From: Caenimonas koreensis DSM 17982
Lineage (GTDB): Bacteria > Pseudomonadota > Gammaproteobacteria > Burkholderiales > Burkholderiaceae_C
Reading direction: 5' to 3'
Assembly: GCF_009646335.1 (NCBI RefSeq)
Contig: NZ_WJBU01000004.1
Location: 1-64,000 of the forward strand
DNA length: 64,000 bases
Position numbers and translations under genes: made by a program. Below the pieces are notes generated by a model. It saw only the letters and a program-made list of their open reading frames with translations, ran no database searches and was not told the DNA's origin. Below, in pieces: positions 8,801 to 16,831 of this stretch. The stretch's first letter is position 1. Each line of letters starts with the position of its first letter.

Positions 8801-9346
8801 TTACTTCAACTCGAACACCAGGCATGTCGTCGTGCCCTGTGCGTACAGCGTCCCGTCGGGGCCGTAGAGCCGCGCCTCGGCAGTAGCAAGCTGGCGGCCG
8901 CAATGGATGACTTTGCCTTCGGCCCGCACACGCGGCGCCTTGTTGCCGATGGCCCGCACAAGATTCACGCCCAGCTCTGCCGTCGTGTAGCCGCGGCCCA
9001 CCGGCATCATCGTGTGCACGGCGCAGCCAAGCGCTGAATCGAGCAGCGTGGCGTACCAGCCGCCGTGAATGCCACCCATGGGGTTGAGGTGCTCGGGGCT
9101 GGGCGTGCCCTGGAACACGGCGCGGCCCTCGCTGACTTCCATCAGCTGGAAGTTCAACGTCCTGGCGATGGGCGGGTAGGGCAGCTCGCCACGCAGCATC
9201 GCCTGCATCACTTCAAGGCCGGTCTTTCCGGCGACCTGGTCGGGCCGGGCGACGCCGGGTCCATGTGCCTCGGCTGCGTGCAGGCGCGCTTGCACTTCAG
9301 CTTCCTGCGCAAGCCACGCCTGGAGTTCGTCGGGTTTTGTCGTCAT
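8801..9346 (-). CDS. PaaI-type hotdog thioesterase
   Basis: I start it at ATG 9346 (MTTKPDELQAW), since the open frame upstream runs through the promoter of the divergent marR gene. The hotdog core is clear: NPMGGIHGGWYATLLDSALG holds the HGG and Asp residues used by 4HBT/PaaI enzymes, followed by YTTAELGVNLVRAI. The product would hydrolyse acyl- or aryl-CoA thioesters in the cytoplasm. It has an N-terminal extension of ~60 residues that is alpha-helical and Ala/Glu-rich. It shares a 67-bp divergent promoter with marR, so it is a likely target of that regulator. Confidence 0.85.
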   Translation of the reverse strand: MTTKPDELQAWLAQEAEVQARLHAAEAHGPGVARPDQVAGKTGLEVMQAMLRGELPYPPIARTLNFQLMEVSEGRAVFQGTPSPEHLNPMGGIHGGWYATLLDSALGCAVHTMMPVGRGYTTAELGVNLVRAIGNKAPRVRAEGKVIHCGRQLATAEARLYGPDGTLYAQGTTTCLVFELK

Positions 9347-9378
9347 TCTGGATGGCCCATTCACTTGTCTGTTTTTAC

Positions 9379-9390
9379 TTGCATATGCAA
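9379..9390. promoter_or_regulatory. Palindromic operator candidate between thioesterase and marR
   Basis: TTGCATATGCAA is a perfect 12-bp palindrome centred in the divergent intergenic region, with another TTGCA half-site a few bases on (9394-9398). MarR-family regulators bind such short palindromes between divergent genes, so this is the best candidate for autoregulation and control of the thioesterase. Confidence 0.55.
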
Positions 9391-9413
9391 CAGTTGCAGC
9401 TACAATAATCAGC

Positions 9414-9869
9414 ATGGACACTGCTGTCAAGCCCCAGGGCTGCACCAACATCAAGCTGCGCCAGCTGATGCGCCGCGTGGCGCAGCACTACGACGCAGAG
9501 GTCGGCAAGAGCGGGTTGAAGGGCACGCAGTATTCGCTGCTGTCGTATGTCGTGAAGCTCGGGCCGATCCGCCCCGGCGATCTCGCTCGCGAAATGCGTA
9601 TCAGCTCATCCACACTCACCCGCAACCTGCGCCCGCTGATCGACGCGGGCTATATCGAGCAGGGCCCCGGTGCTGATGCGCGCAGCCGCCTCGTGAGCGT
9701 CACGGCCGCTGGGCGCGACAAGCGCCAGGAGGCGCAGCGTCGCTGGCGTGTTGCACAAGAGGGCCTCAACCAGATGCTGGGGCCGCGCCGCGTGGTGGAG
9801 TTGCACGCGCTGCTCGACGAATGCATGGACCTGCTTTCACCCCTTCCTGATGGAGATACCGATGACTGA
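9414..9869 (+). CDS. MarR-family transcriptional regulator
   Basis: The 151-residue protein has the MarR winged-helix layout: an N-terminal dimerisation helix, LKGTQYSLLSYVVKLGPIRPGDLAREM, then the recognition helix SSSTLTRNLRPLIDAGYI and the wing GADARSRLVSVTAAG (Asp-x-Arg as in MarR wings). MarR proteins usually repress and are relieved by small phenolic or CoA-linked ligands. It is divergent from a thioesterase and overlaps the downstream MFS gene by 8 nt, so it probably controls both. An aromatic or acyl compound is a possible ligand given these neighbours, but that is inference. Confidence 0.9.
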   Translation: MDTAVKPQGCTNIKLRQLMRRVAQHYDAEVGKSGLKGTQYSLLSYVVKLGPIRPGDLAREMRISSSTLTRNLRPLIDAGYIEQGPGADARSRLVSVTAAGRDKRQEAQRRWRVAQEGLNQMLGPRRVVELHALLDECMDLLSPLPDGDTDD

Positions 9870-11082
9870 TGCCGCTGCTGACCGCAAGCGCGCCATGTTC
9901 TGGCTGGTGCTGCTTGCTGCTGCTGGTACCTTTGCCCTGACCATGGGCACGCGCCAGACGATGGGCCTGTTCATGAGCCCGATGAACACCTCGACGGGCC
10001 TGGGCGTCGGCAGCATCAGCCTCGCCTTCGCGTTCGGCCAGCTGTGGTGGGGCCTGACGCAGCCTTTCGCAGGCGCATTTGCCGACAAGATCGGCGCGGG
10101 CCGCGTGCTGTTCATAGGCGCTGTGCTGGTGGCGCTGGGCACATTCATCACGCCCTACATGACGACGACGCTCGGCCTCATCTTCTCCATTGGTGTGTTG
10201 TCTGCGGGCGGTGCCGGCATGGCGGGGCCGGCGGTGTTGATGGCGGCGACAACGCGCTTGATTCCGCCTGAGCGGCGCGGGTTGGCCACGGGCATCGTCA
10301 ACGCGGGCGGCTCGTTCGGCCAGTTCATCATGGCGCCGATCGCCGGCTGGCTGATGGTGTCGATGGGCTGGTCGAGCGCGATGCAGGTGCTGGGCCTGGT
10401 CGTGCTGTTGTGCCTGCCGGGCGCCTTCCTGCTGCGGGGCAATTCGCTGCAATCGGCGCCCGCGGGCCAGAAGGTCGTGGGCACGGGCGAAGCGATCCGC
10501 ACGGCGCTGCGCAACCGCAGTTTTCTCTTGCTGGCAGCAGGCTTTTTCGTCTGCGGCTTTCACGTCGCGTTCTTGGCCACGCACCTGCCGGGCGTGATCG
10601 CCGCGTGTGGCTTGCCCGTGCAGTACGCCGCGTGGTCGCTGGCGATGCTGGGGCTTTTCAACATTGTCGGCAGCGTGTCCATCGGTTGGGCGGTGGGGCG
10701 CTGGCGCATGAAGTCGCTGTTGTCGATGCTCTATGCCGCGCGTGCGCTCGCCGTGCTGGTGTTCCTGCTGTCACCCAAGACGGGGCCCGTGGTGCTCATC
10801 TTCGCCGCCGTGATGGGTGTGACGTTTCTCTCCACCGTGCCACCCACAGCCGGGCTCGTTGCCAAGTTTTTCGGCACGGCGAACATGGCGACGCTCTTTG
10901 GCATCGTCATGCTCACGCACCAGGTCGGTGGTTTTCTTGGCGCGTACCTGGGTGGCCAGATCTTCCAGGCTACCGGCTCGTACGACTGGGTCTGGTACAT
11001 CGACATCGTGCTGGCTGTGGGCGCAGCGCTGGTTCACATGCCGATCCAGGAGGCCAAGGTCGTTCGGGGTGCGGCTGCTTAG
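9862..11082 (+). CDS. MFS transporter (monocarboxylate/oxalate-formate antiporter-like)
   Basis: I start it at ATG 9862 (MTDAAADRKRAMFW), which overlaps the end of marR by 8 nt; the longer open frame is the marR gene read in another frame. The 406-residue protein has about 12 hydrophobic segments, with MFS motifs FADKIGAGRVLFIGA after helix 2 and PPERRGLATGIVNAGGSFGQ in the middle. The VGRWRMKSLLS loop matches the second-half repeat. The pattern resembles the MFS branch annotated as oxalate/formate or monocarboxylate carriers. Substrate is not known; the MarR link suggests an organic acid or drug. Confidence 0.87.
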   Translation: MTDAAADRKRAMFWLVLLAAAGTFALTMGTRQTMGLFMSPMNTSTGLGVGSISLAFAFGQLWWGLTQPFAGAFADKIGAGRVLFIGAVLVALGTFITPYMTTTLGLIFSIGVLSAGGAGMAGPAVLMAATTRLIPPERRGLATGIVNAGGSFGQFIMAPIAGWLMVSMGWSSAMQVLGLVVLLCLPGAFLLRGNSLQSAPAGQKVVGTGEAIRTALRNRSFLLLAAGFFVCGFHVAFLATHLPGVIAACGLPVQYAAWSLAMLGLFNIVGSVSIGWAVGRWRMKSLLSMLYAARALAVLVFLLSPKTGPVVLIFAAVMGVTFLSTVPPTAGLVAKFFGTANMATLFGIVMLTHQVGGFLGAYLGGQIFQATGSYDWVWYIDIVLAVGAALVHMPIQEAKVVRGAAA

Positions 11083-11156
11083 GTTTGCTGCTGCTGCGCA
11101 GCCCGCCAAGAACCACAGCAACCCGCACAACAACAATTTCAGGTGAAAATCAGCCC

Positions 11157-11756
11157 ATGAACCTCCTCAAGCCCGTTGCCATTGCCGCTGCCCTCGCGGC
11201 CAGCTTGTTGCTCACCGCGTGCGACAAGACCCCCGACCCCGCAGCCGCCGCTGCCGCCGCCAAGGCCGCACCAGCACCCGTGACCATCGACGCGATCAAG
11301 GCCGAGACCACCGGCTTTACCGTCGGCTCGCCAATGAGCGTGCGCACGGTGTATGTGTTCTTCGACGCGCAGTGCCCGCATTGCGCAGCACTGTGGAATT
11401 CCGCCAAGCCCTTGAAGAGCCAGACAAAATTTGTCTGGATTCCGGTGGGCGTGATCAACAAGGCGAGCACCACACAAGGCGCGACGATCCTCAGCTCGAA
11501 AGACCCGTCGGCCACGATGGAAGAAAACGAGACGTCCATCCTGTCGAAGCAGGGTGGTATCTCCGCCGGCTCGGGCATCGACGACATGGTCGCCAAGGTC
11601 GGCAAGAACACAGAGCTGTTCAACAAATTCGGCTTCGAGTCGATTCCCACCGTGGTCGCGCTGCACGCGCAGACTGGCCTGCTGGTGAAGAAGGAAGGCT
11701 CGATGCCTACGCCGGAGCTTGCGAACTTCCTGGGCCTGGCCCAGCCCGCGCAATAA
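11157..11756 (+). CDS. Thioredoxin-fold lipoprotein, DsbC/DsbG-like thiol isomerase
   Basis: The start at ATG 11157 gives a lipoprotein signal with lipobox LLTAC (Cys22), so the protein is membrane-anchored outside the cytoplasm. An Ala-rich linker follows. The redox motif Cys-Pro-His-Cys sits at residues 73-76 in FFDAQCPHCAALWNS, and the cis-proline loop is ESIPTVVAL. At 199 residues it is shorter than DsbC and lacks a clear N-terminal dimerisation domain. It would reshuffle or reduce disulfides in the envelope. It stands alone, convergent with the sugar-acid operon. Confidence 0.82.
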   Translation: MNLLKPVAIAAALAASLLLTACDKTPDPAAAAAAAKAAPAPVTIDAIKAETTGFTVGSPMSVRTVYVFFDAQCPHCAALWNSAKPLKSQTKFVWIPVGVINKASTTQGATILSSKDPSATMEENETSILSKQGGISAGSGIDDMVAKVGKNTELFNKFGFESIPTVVALHAQTGLLVKKEGSMPTPELANFLGLAQPAQ

Positions 11757-11778
11757 GCACGGGCGCCTTCGTGCCGGG

Positions 11779-12591
11779 CTACACCGGCACGACGTAGTTC
11801 AGCGTCATCCGGCCGCCATCGACCACGATGATTTCGCCGGTGACGTAGCTCGATGCGTCGCTGGCGAGATACGCCACTGCATCCGCGATTTCCGAAGGCT
11901 CGCCCAGCCGCCGCATCGGCGTGCGGCTCAGGATGCGCTGCTTGGCCTCTTCGCTCGTCAACACGGCCTTGGCAGCCAGCTCCGTTGCAATCGTGCCCGG
12001 CGCCACCGCATTCACACGCACACCCTGGTCAGCCAGTGCCAGCGCCATCACGCGCGTGAGCTGGTTGATGCCGCCCTTGCTCACGTTGTAGCTGGAGATC
12101 GTCGGGATGGTGAGCATGCCGTTGACCGAGCTCATGTTGATGATGCTGCCGCGCCGCACCTTGGCCATCTCGCGCGCCACGGCCTGGCCCATGAGGAACG
12201 AGCCTTTGAGGTTCACGCGCAGCACGGCGTCGAAATCGGCCTCGGTCACTTCCAGAAAATCGGCGGCCTTGAAGATGCCGGCGTTGTTCACCAGCACATC
12301 GATCTGGCCGTAGGCTTCGAGCGTGCGTGCGATGACGGCATCGACCTGCGCCTTGTCACCCACATCGCAATGGATGTAGAGCCCGCCGACGTCATCGGCC
12401 AGCGCCTGGCCGCGTGCGTCGTCGATGTCCACGATGACGTTTCTGGCGCCTTCGCGTGCGAAGCGCCGCACGCACGCCTCGCCGATGCCTTGCGAGCCAC
12501 CGGTGGTGATGCAGACGCGGCCCGAGAGGCCGAACGAGACGGTGGAGGAGTTGGTAGAGGAGTTGGCGGGGGAGCTGTTGGCGCTGTTCAT
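11779..12591 (-). CDS. Short-chain dehydrogenase/reductase, last gene of the sugar-acid operon
   Basis: I start it at ATG 12591, which overlaps the dgoA stop by ATGA; the protein is then 270 residues with an odd Ser/Asn/Thr-rich leader of ~18 residues before the Rossmann core. The NAD(P)-binding motif is TGGSQGIGEA, then NNAGIF, the catalytic Ser in INMSSVNG and Tyr/Lys in SYNVSKGG. VDIDDARG after beta-2 has an acidic residue that favours NAD. As the final gene behind dgoA it probably oxidises a sugar or sugar acid (for example a galactose, fucose or arabinose 1-dehydrogenase role), but the substrate is inferred from context only. Confidence 0.85.
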   Translation of the reverse strand: MNSANSSPANSSTNSSTVSFGLSGRVCITTGGSQGIGEACVRRFAREGARNVIVDIDDARGQALADDVGGLYIHCDVGDKAQVDAVIARTLEAYGQIDVLVNNAGIFKAADFLEVTEADFDAVLRVNLKGSFLMGQAVAREMAKVRRGSIINMSSVNGMLTIPTISSYNVSKGGINQLTRVMALALADQGVRVNAVAPGTIATELAAKAVLTSEEAKQRILSRTPMRRLGEPSEIADAVAYLASDASSYVTGEIIVVDGGRMTLNYVVPV

Positions 12592-13238
12592 GCGCGCATC
12601 GTACCCGCCCACGCTGACTTGAATTCGAGCGCCTGCCGCTGGACCTGCGCGGCCGTCATACCGGGCTTGAAGAGCGATGAGCCGATGCCAAATCCGCTGG
12701 CACCAGCCGCACGATATTCGGCCATGTTGCGCACGTGGATTCCCCCGACGGGGATCAGTTTCGCCTCAACGAGCAGCACGGCGCGCATCGCCTTGACGGC
12801 GGTGGGCGAAATCATCTCGGCAGGGAACAGCTTGAGCGCGTGCGCGCCTGCTGCAAGTGCCGCGAATGCTTCGGTGGGCGTCATCACGCCGGGCACATAA
12901 AGCAGGCCCATGCGCGTGGCCTCGGCCGCAACCTCTGCATTGAAATTGGGCGCGACGATGAGTTGGCCGCCAGCGGCGTGAACATCGCGAACCTGCTGCG
13001 CATCCAGCACAGTGCCGGCGCCGATCAGCGCATTCGGAAACTGCGACGCGAGGGTGGCGATGCTTTTGAGCGGATCGGGCGAGTTCAGCGGCACTTCGAT
13101 CAGCCGCCAGCCGCTGGCGACCAGCGCCGTGCCGATGTCTGCGGCTTCAGCAGGCTGCAGGCCGCGCAGGATGGCGACCAGGGGCAAGTCCTGCATGGCC
13201 TTGTCGAAGCGTGCGGTGTGATTCATCGCGGTCGTCAT
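12588..13238 (-). CDS. dgoA: 2-dehydro-3-deoxy-6-phosphogalactonate aldolase
   Basis: Splits 2-keto-3-deoxy-6-phosphogalactonate to pyruvate and glyceraldehyde-3-phosphate. It belongs to the KDPG/KDPGal aldolase family, with Glu48 in RLIEVPLNSP and Schiff-base Lys136 in ALKLFPAEMI. The LNSPDPLKSI segment after the Glu is typical of DgoA and differs from LEVTLRT of Eda. VGGIHVRNMAEY and GFGIGSSLFKPG give the phosphate site. I start it at ATG 13238, overlapping the dgoK stop by ATGA; the upstream extension is dgoK in another frame. The stop overlaps the next gene in the same way. Confidence 0.92.
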   Translation of the reverse strand: MTTAMNHTARFDKAMQDLPLVAILRGLQPAEAADIGTALVASGWRLIEVPLNSPDPLKSIATLASQFPNALIGAGTVLDAQQVRDVHAAGGQLIVAPNFNAEVAAEATRMGLLYVPGVMTPTEAFAALAAGAHALKLFPAEMISPTAVKAMRAVLLVEAKLIPVGGIHVRNMAEYRAAGASGFGIGSSLFKPGMTAAQVQRQALEFKSAWAGTMRA

Positions 13239-14140
13239 TGCGCGTTCTCCAGATGGCGGGCAATTGCGCCAAGACCGCGCCACGTTGCTTCAGAGCCGAT
13301 GCTGCGCGAGCGCACATCAAGCAGGCTGAGCGCCACTTCATAGCGATGCGTGAGTGCCTCATTCGCGATGATGACCACGGGCCCCGCGTTGGGCGAGAGT
13401 TGCAGCGACCGCAGCTCCTCGCCGATCACCAGGCCCGACAGGTAACTCGGCGCGGCGCCGGCATCGAGCTGGCCGAACAGCGAGCGCGTGCGCGTGCTGA
13501 AGGCGGCGGCCAGCAGGTTGCCCGTATGCATCGCGTAGTGCACGCCATCGCTGAAGGCGTGTTCGTCCAGCGCGTCTTCGGCTGTTTCGACAGCCATCGT
13601 GCGCGCCAGGATGGAATGGCGGCGCAACAGCGCGAAGAATTCGCCCGTCATGAATGTGGAGAAGCGCTCGATGCGGCCATCGCTCACCTGCACCCATTTG
13701 CTGTGCGTGCCTGGCAGCACGAGCGTTGCGTCGCTCATGGCAAGTAACGAAAGTGCGCCGAACACCTGCGTCTCTTCGCCGCGCATCACGTCGGGCATGC
13801 CGTCGTGCTCGCAGCGCATGCCGGGCACGATGGCGATGCGCCCGGGCTCCACCCACTTGAGGTGGGCGGCAACGTCTGCAAACCCTGCAGGGCAGGCGCA
13901 GTAGGGCGCTTCAACCCAGCCTTGCTGGCTGCCCGCCATACCGCACACCAGCACAAGTGCATCGCGGTTGCGCAGCCAGTCGCCGCACACGTCGGCCAGC
14001 GCAGCGGGAAAGCCGCCAGGCGGCACCGACAGGATGCCGTTGGGTACGGCTCGCTCTTCGCTGGCGTCGCCTGGGCGGTCGATGCGCGCGACGCGCAGCG
14101 ACGAGGTGCCCCAATCGACTCCGATCAACATGCGACTCAT
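13235..14140 (-). CDS. dgoK: 2-dehydro-3-deoxygalactonokinase
   Basis: Phosphorylates 2-keto-3-deoxygalactonate with ATP. DgoK signatures are present: IGVDWGTSSLRVARID at the N-terminus (phosphate-binding start), CGMAGSQQGWVEAPY, RGEETQVFGAL and LPGTHSKWVQVSDGRI, followed by FMTGEFFALLRRHSIL. The length of 301 residues is normal. The gene overlaps kdgK upstream and dgoA downstream by ATGA. The presence of both KdgK and DgoK in one operon suggests that both epimeric 2-keto-3-deoxy acids are handled. Confidence 0.93.
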   Translation of the reverse strand: MSRMLIGVDWGTSSLRVARIDRPGDASEERAVPNGILSVPPGGFPAALADVCGDWLRNRDALVLVCGMAGSQQGWVEAPYCACPAGFADVAAHLKWVEPGRIAIVPGMRCEHDGMPDVMRGEETQVFGALSLLAMSDATLVLPGTHSKWVQVSDGRIERFSTFMTGEFFALLRRHSILARTMAVETAEDALDEHAFSDGVHYAMHTGNLLAAAFSTRTRSLFGQLDAGAAPSYLSGLVIGEELRSLQLSPNAGPVVIIANEALTHRYEVALSLLDVRSRSIGSEATWRGLGAIARHLENAQ

Positions 14141-15072
14141 CCCAGCAATTCCTTCACTTGGCTTGCACGTGGCAGCGGCGCGACGGCGCCGAAGCCCTGC
14201 ACGGCGATGGCCGCGGCGGCATTGGCATAGTGTGCGGCCTGGAAGATCGAGTCGCCCTCAGCCAGCCGCGCAAGCAGGTTGCCGCAAAAACAGTCGCCAG
14301 CACCTGTTGCATCAACCAGTGGCACTCGCCAGCCTGCGATGCGCTCGCGACTGGTGCCGTCGCTGACCAATGCGCCGTCGGCGCCGAGCTTGAGCGCCAC
14401 GCGCGACGCGCCTGCATCGTGCGCCCAGTCGATGATGGCGTCTGGATCGCATTCGCCGGTGAGCGCCGTGATGTCGTCCAGGCTCGGCAGGAAAACATTG
14501 CACAGGCCGATCGCCTTGATGAGTGTTGTGCGCGCCTCGTCGAGCGGCCAGAGTTTGAGGCGCAGGTTCGAGTCGAGTGAAACAACCGTTGTGCTGGTGC
14601 GGGCGCAATCCATGGCTGCGAAGACCGTGTCGCGCGCGGTGTGCGAGATCGCCAGCGAAATGCCCGAGACGTGCAGGATTTTCGAATCGCTGATCACGGC
14701 GCGCGGCAGCCATTGCGGCGTCATCAGGCTCGCTGCAGAGCCGGCACGCCGGTAGGTGAATTCATGGCCCGCTGCGCCGTGCGTGACGAAGTAGATGCCG
14801 GTCGGTGCCGTTGCATCGCGCTCGACTGCGCTCGTGTCCACGCCTTCACGCTGCCACAGCTGCATGAGCGCATCGCCAAAGGTGTCCTGCCCCAGCCGCG
14901 TGAGGTAGGCCGTGCGCGCACCCGCGCGGCTGGCGGCGATGGCTGCGTTGCTCGTGTCGCCGCCAAAGCCTTGCAGGTAGTTCGGCTCGCCGGGATGCGT
15001 CTGGTTGAACTCCACCATCGCTTCGCCGAGGGCTGTGACGTCGAAGCGGCGGGGCATGCAGGCCTCGCTCAT
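14137..15072 (-). CDS. kdgK: 2-keto-3-deoxygluconate kinase (PfkB family)
   Basis: Phosphorylates 2-keto-3-deoxygluconate to KDPG, feeding Eda. The PfkB ribokinase signatures are seen: TALGEAMVEFNQ at the start, GGDTSNAAIAASRAGA near residues 34-49, and the catalytic LVDATGAGDCFCGNLLA near the C-terminus. The length is 311 residues. Start codon 15072 overlaps the vapC stop by ATGA, so its translation is tied to a toxin gene; Met6 at 15057 is an alternative that would remove the overlap. Specificity is assigned from the family and from dgoK/dgoA next door, so a related keto-deoxy acid is possible. Confidence 0.9.
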   Translation of the reverse strand: MSEACMPRRFDVTALGEAMVEFNQTHPGEPNYLQGFGGDTSNAAIAASRAGARTAYLTRLGQDTFGDALMQLWQREGVDTSAVERDATAPTGIYFVTHGAAGHEFTYRRAGSAASLMTPQWLPRAVISDSKILHVSGISLAISHTARDTVFAAMDCARTSTTVVSLDSNLRLKLWPLDEARTTLIKAIGLCNVFLPSLDDITALTGECDPDAIIDWAHDAGASRVALKLGADGALVSDGTSRERIAGWRVPLVDATGAGDCFCGNLLARLAEGDSIFQAAHYANAAAAIAVQGFGAVAPLPRASQVKELLG

Positions 15073-15470
15073 GAGCCTTCCCAGTTTTCGGCGGCGAGGC
15101 CGGGCACACGCCGGAACTCGCGCATATTGCGGGTGACCAAGGTCAATCCACGAGCACGCGCCTGGCCTGCGATCAGGACGTCGTATCCGCCTATGGGAGT
15201 GCCTTGCAAGGCCAGTCCTGCGCGTACTTCTCCCGCGTTGCGCGCGTCTTCCTGGTCGAAGGGCACAACTTCAAAAGGCAGTGTGTCCACGAGCGCGAGA
15301 TTGCGGTCGCGGCGCTGGCTCTTGTAGGCGCCGAAGTACAGCTCATGCAGAACGACTGCCGACAGGCCGATCTCGCTGGGCGAGCGCTTGCGTGCGTGCG
15401 ATGAAACTGCGCCACCTGGGTCGTTCAGCAGCGCGATGACTGCATTGGTGTCGAGCAGGAACAGCATCAA
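15069..15470 (-). CDS. vapC: VapC-type PIN-domain toxin
   Basis: A 133-residue PIN-domain ribonuclease. The acidic residues sit where expected: Asp7 in FLLDTNAVIAL, Glu43 in LHELYFGAY and Asp97 in IGGYDVLIAGQA, followed by TLVTRNMREFRRVPGL. VapC toxins cleave specific RNAs, often initiator tRNA or rRNA. It overlaps vapB upstream and kdgK downstream by ATGA. Nothing suggests loss of function. The second Met would be an equally good start. Confidence 0.92.
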   Translation of the reverse strand: MMLFLLDTNAVIALLNDPGGAVSSHARKRSPSEIGLSAVVLHELYFGAYKSQRRDRNLALVDTLPFEVVPFDQEDARNAGEVRAGLALQGTPIGGYDVLIAGQARARGLTLVTRNMREFRRVPGLAAENWEGS

Positions 15471-15712
15471 CGGAACAGTCCGTCCAGGCCTGGGCGCTCC
15501 TGTGGAGCAGGTTGTTCCTCTATAGCCTTCACAAAATCAGCATCTATCTGGCCTGCGAGCGCGTCGAGCCAGGCCCAGTCTTGGGGGATGGGCTCCAGGA
15601 TGACACCAGCGCCGTGGCGGCGAATGCGCACCTCGTTGCCTTCGAACCGGAATTCCTTGGGCAAGCGCACGGCCTGCGAGCGGCCGGACCAGAAGACTTT
15701 GGCGGTATCCAT
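15467..15712 (-). CDS. vapB: VapB-type antitoxin (AbrB/MazE fold)
   Basis: The 81-residue protein shows the swapped-hairpin AbrB DNA-binding pattern AKVFWSGRSQAVRLPKEFRF and VRIRRHGAGVILEPIPQ, then an acidic/hydrophobic tail (LDGLFR at the end) that would wrap VapC. Start ATG 15712 follows an AGAGG-type ribosome site. VapB normally neutralises VapC and represses its own promoter, here across the palindrome at 15724-15737. It is the first gene of a six-gene chain linked by 4-nt overlaps. Confidence 0.92.
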   Translation of the reverse strand: MDTAKVFWSGRSQAVRLPKEFRFEGNEVRIRRHGAGVILEPIPQDWAWLDALAGQIDADFVKAIEEQPAPQERPGLDGLFR

Positions 15713-15723
15713 GATGGCACCTC

Positions 15724-15748
15724 TTGATATGTATCAACAGGATATATC
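15724..15748. promoter_or_regulatory. Palindromic operator region upstream of vapB
   Basis: TTGATA-TG-TATCAA (15724-15737) is a 14-bp palindrome 11 bases upstream of the vapB start, and GATATATC (15741-15748) is a second palindrome. This AT-rich stretch between idnD and vapB is the natural site for VapBC autoregulation and may give kdgK-dgoK-dgoA a promoter separate from the dehydratase genes. Confidence 0.6.
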
Positions 15749-15780
15749 ATAGATCGCAATGGCCGTCTCGCGGCGAGGCG

Positions 15781-16815
15781 CTACTCGAAGTCCAGCAGCA
15801 CCTTCATCGCCTGTGTCCTGTCCGCGGCGAGTGCAAATGCACGCCCCGCATCACGATAGGGCACCGTCGCAGAGATCAGCGGCTTCACATCGACCAGGCC
15901 CTTGTTGAGCAGCTCGACGGCAATGCCGAACTCTTCGTGGAAGCGGAAGGTGCCGCGCAGGTCGAATTCCTTGGCGACGATGGCGTTGATGGGCAGCGTC
16001 ATCTCGCCGCCTAGCCCCACCTGCACGATGATGCCGCGCGGCGCGAGCGCATCGAAGGCGCCGCGCAGCGCGCGCTCGTTGCCGCTGGCTTCGAACAAGA
16101 CGTCGAACTGGCCTTTGTCCACGGCGAACTCGGCGAGCGCGTCAGGCTGCAGCGCCATGTTCAGCGCGCGGTCTGCGCCGACTTTCAATGCACTGCGCAA
16201 GGGGTAGTCGCCCATGTCCGTCACGACGATGGTTGATGCGCCCGCGCGGCGTGCAGCAACCACCACCAATGCGCCAATCGGCCCGCAGCCCGTGACCAGC
16301 ACCTTCTTGCCGAGCAGCGGCCCAGCGCGCCGCACGGCATGCAATGCAACGGCGAGCGGCTCGGCCATCGCGCCTTCCTTGTCGCTGACCGAGTTGGCGA
16401 GTTTGAAAGCCTGCGCCGCCTCCACCACGATCTCGCGGCGGAACGCGCCCTGTACGTGCGGCATGCGCATGGCGCTGCCGAAGTAGCGCATGTCGAGGCA
16501 GTGGTTCTGCAAACCCTGCTGGCAGAAGCGGCACGCGCCGCAGGGCCGGCTCGGGCTGATCGCGATGCGCTCGCCTATTGCGAATCCGTCTGCTTCGCTG
16601 CCCACTTCCTCGATGACGCCGGCGACCTCATGCCCCAGCACCATCGGCTCTTTCACGCGCACGGTACCAAAGCCCCCATGCTGGTAGTAGTGCAGGTCAG
16701 AGCCGCAGATGCCGCCGTAGCGCACCTTCACGCGTAGCTGGTGCGCGAGCACTTCGGGTGTCACGACATCTTCGACGCGCAGGTCGCCGGCGGAATGGAT
16801 GACAAGTGCGTCCAT
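15781..16815 (-). CDS. idnD: L-idonate 5-dehydrogenase-like zinc alcohol dehydrogenase
   Basis: A 344-residue MDR/zinc dehydrogenase. The catalytic zinc region is YGGICGSDLHYYQHGG with GHEVAG following; the structural zinc has four Cys in CGACRFCQQGLQNHC. The cofactor fold shows VLVTGCGPIGALVVVAARRAG. The HYYQHGGFGTVRVKEPMVLG segment is typical of IdnD, which oxidises L-idonate to 5-ketogluconate with NAD(P). idnO lies directly upstream with a 16-bp gap, supporting a ketogluconate/idonate shuttle. Other polyols are possible substrates. Confidence 0.87.
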   Translation of the reverse strand: MDALVIHSAGDLRVEDVVTPEVLAHQLRVKVRYGGICGSDLHYYQHGGFGTVRVKEPMVLGHEVAGVIEEVGSEADGFAIGERIAISPSRPCGACRFCQQGLQNHCLDMRYFGSAMRMPHVQGAFRREIVVEAAQAFKLANSVSDKEGAMAEPLAVALHAVRRAGPLLGKKVLVTGCGPIGALVVVAARRAGASTIVVTDMGDYPLRSALKVGADRALNMALQPDALAEFAVDKGQFDVLFEASGNERALRGAFDALAPRGIIVQVGLGGEMTLPINAIVAKEFDLRGTFRFHEEFGIAVELLNKGLVDVKPLISATVPYRDAGRAFALAADRTQAMKVLLDFE

Positions 16816-16831
16816 GGTGGGTCCGTTATGC

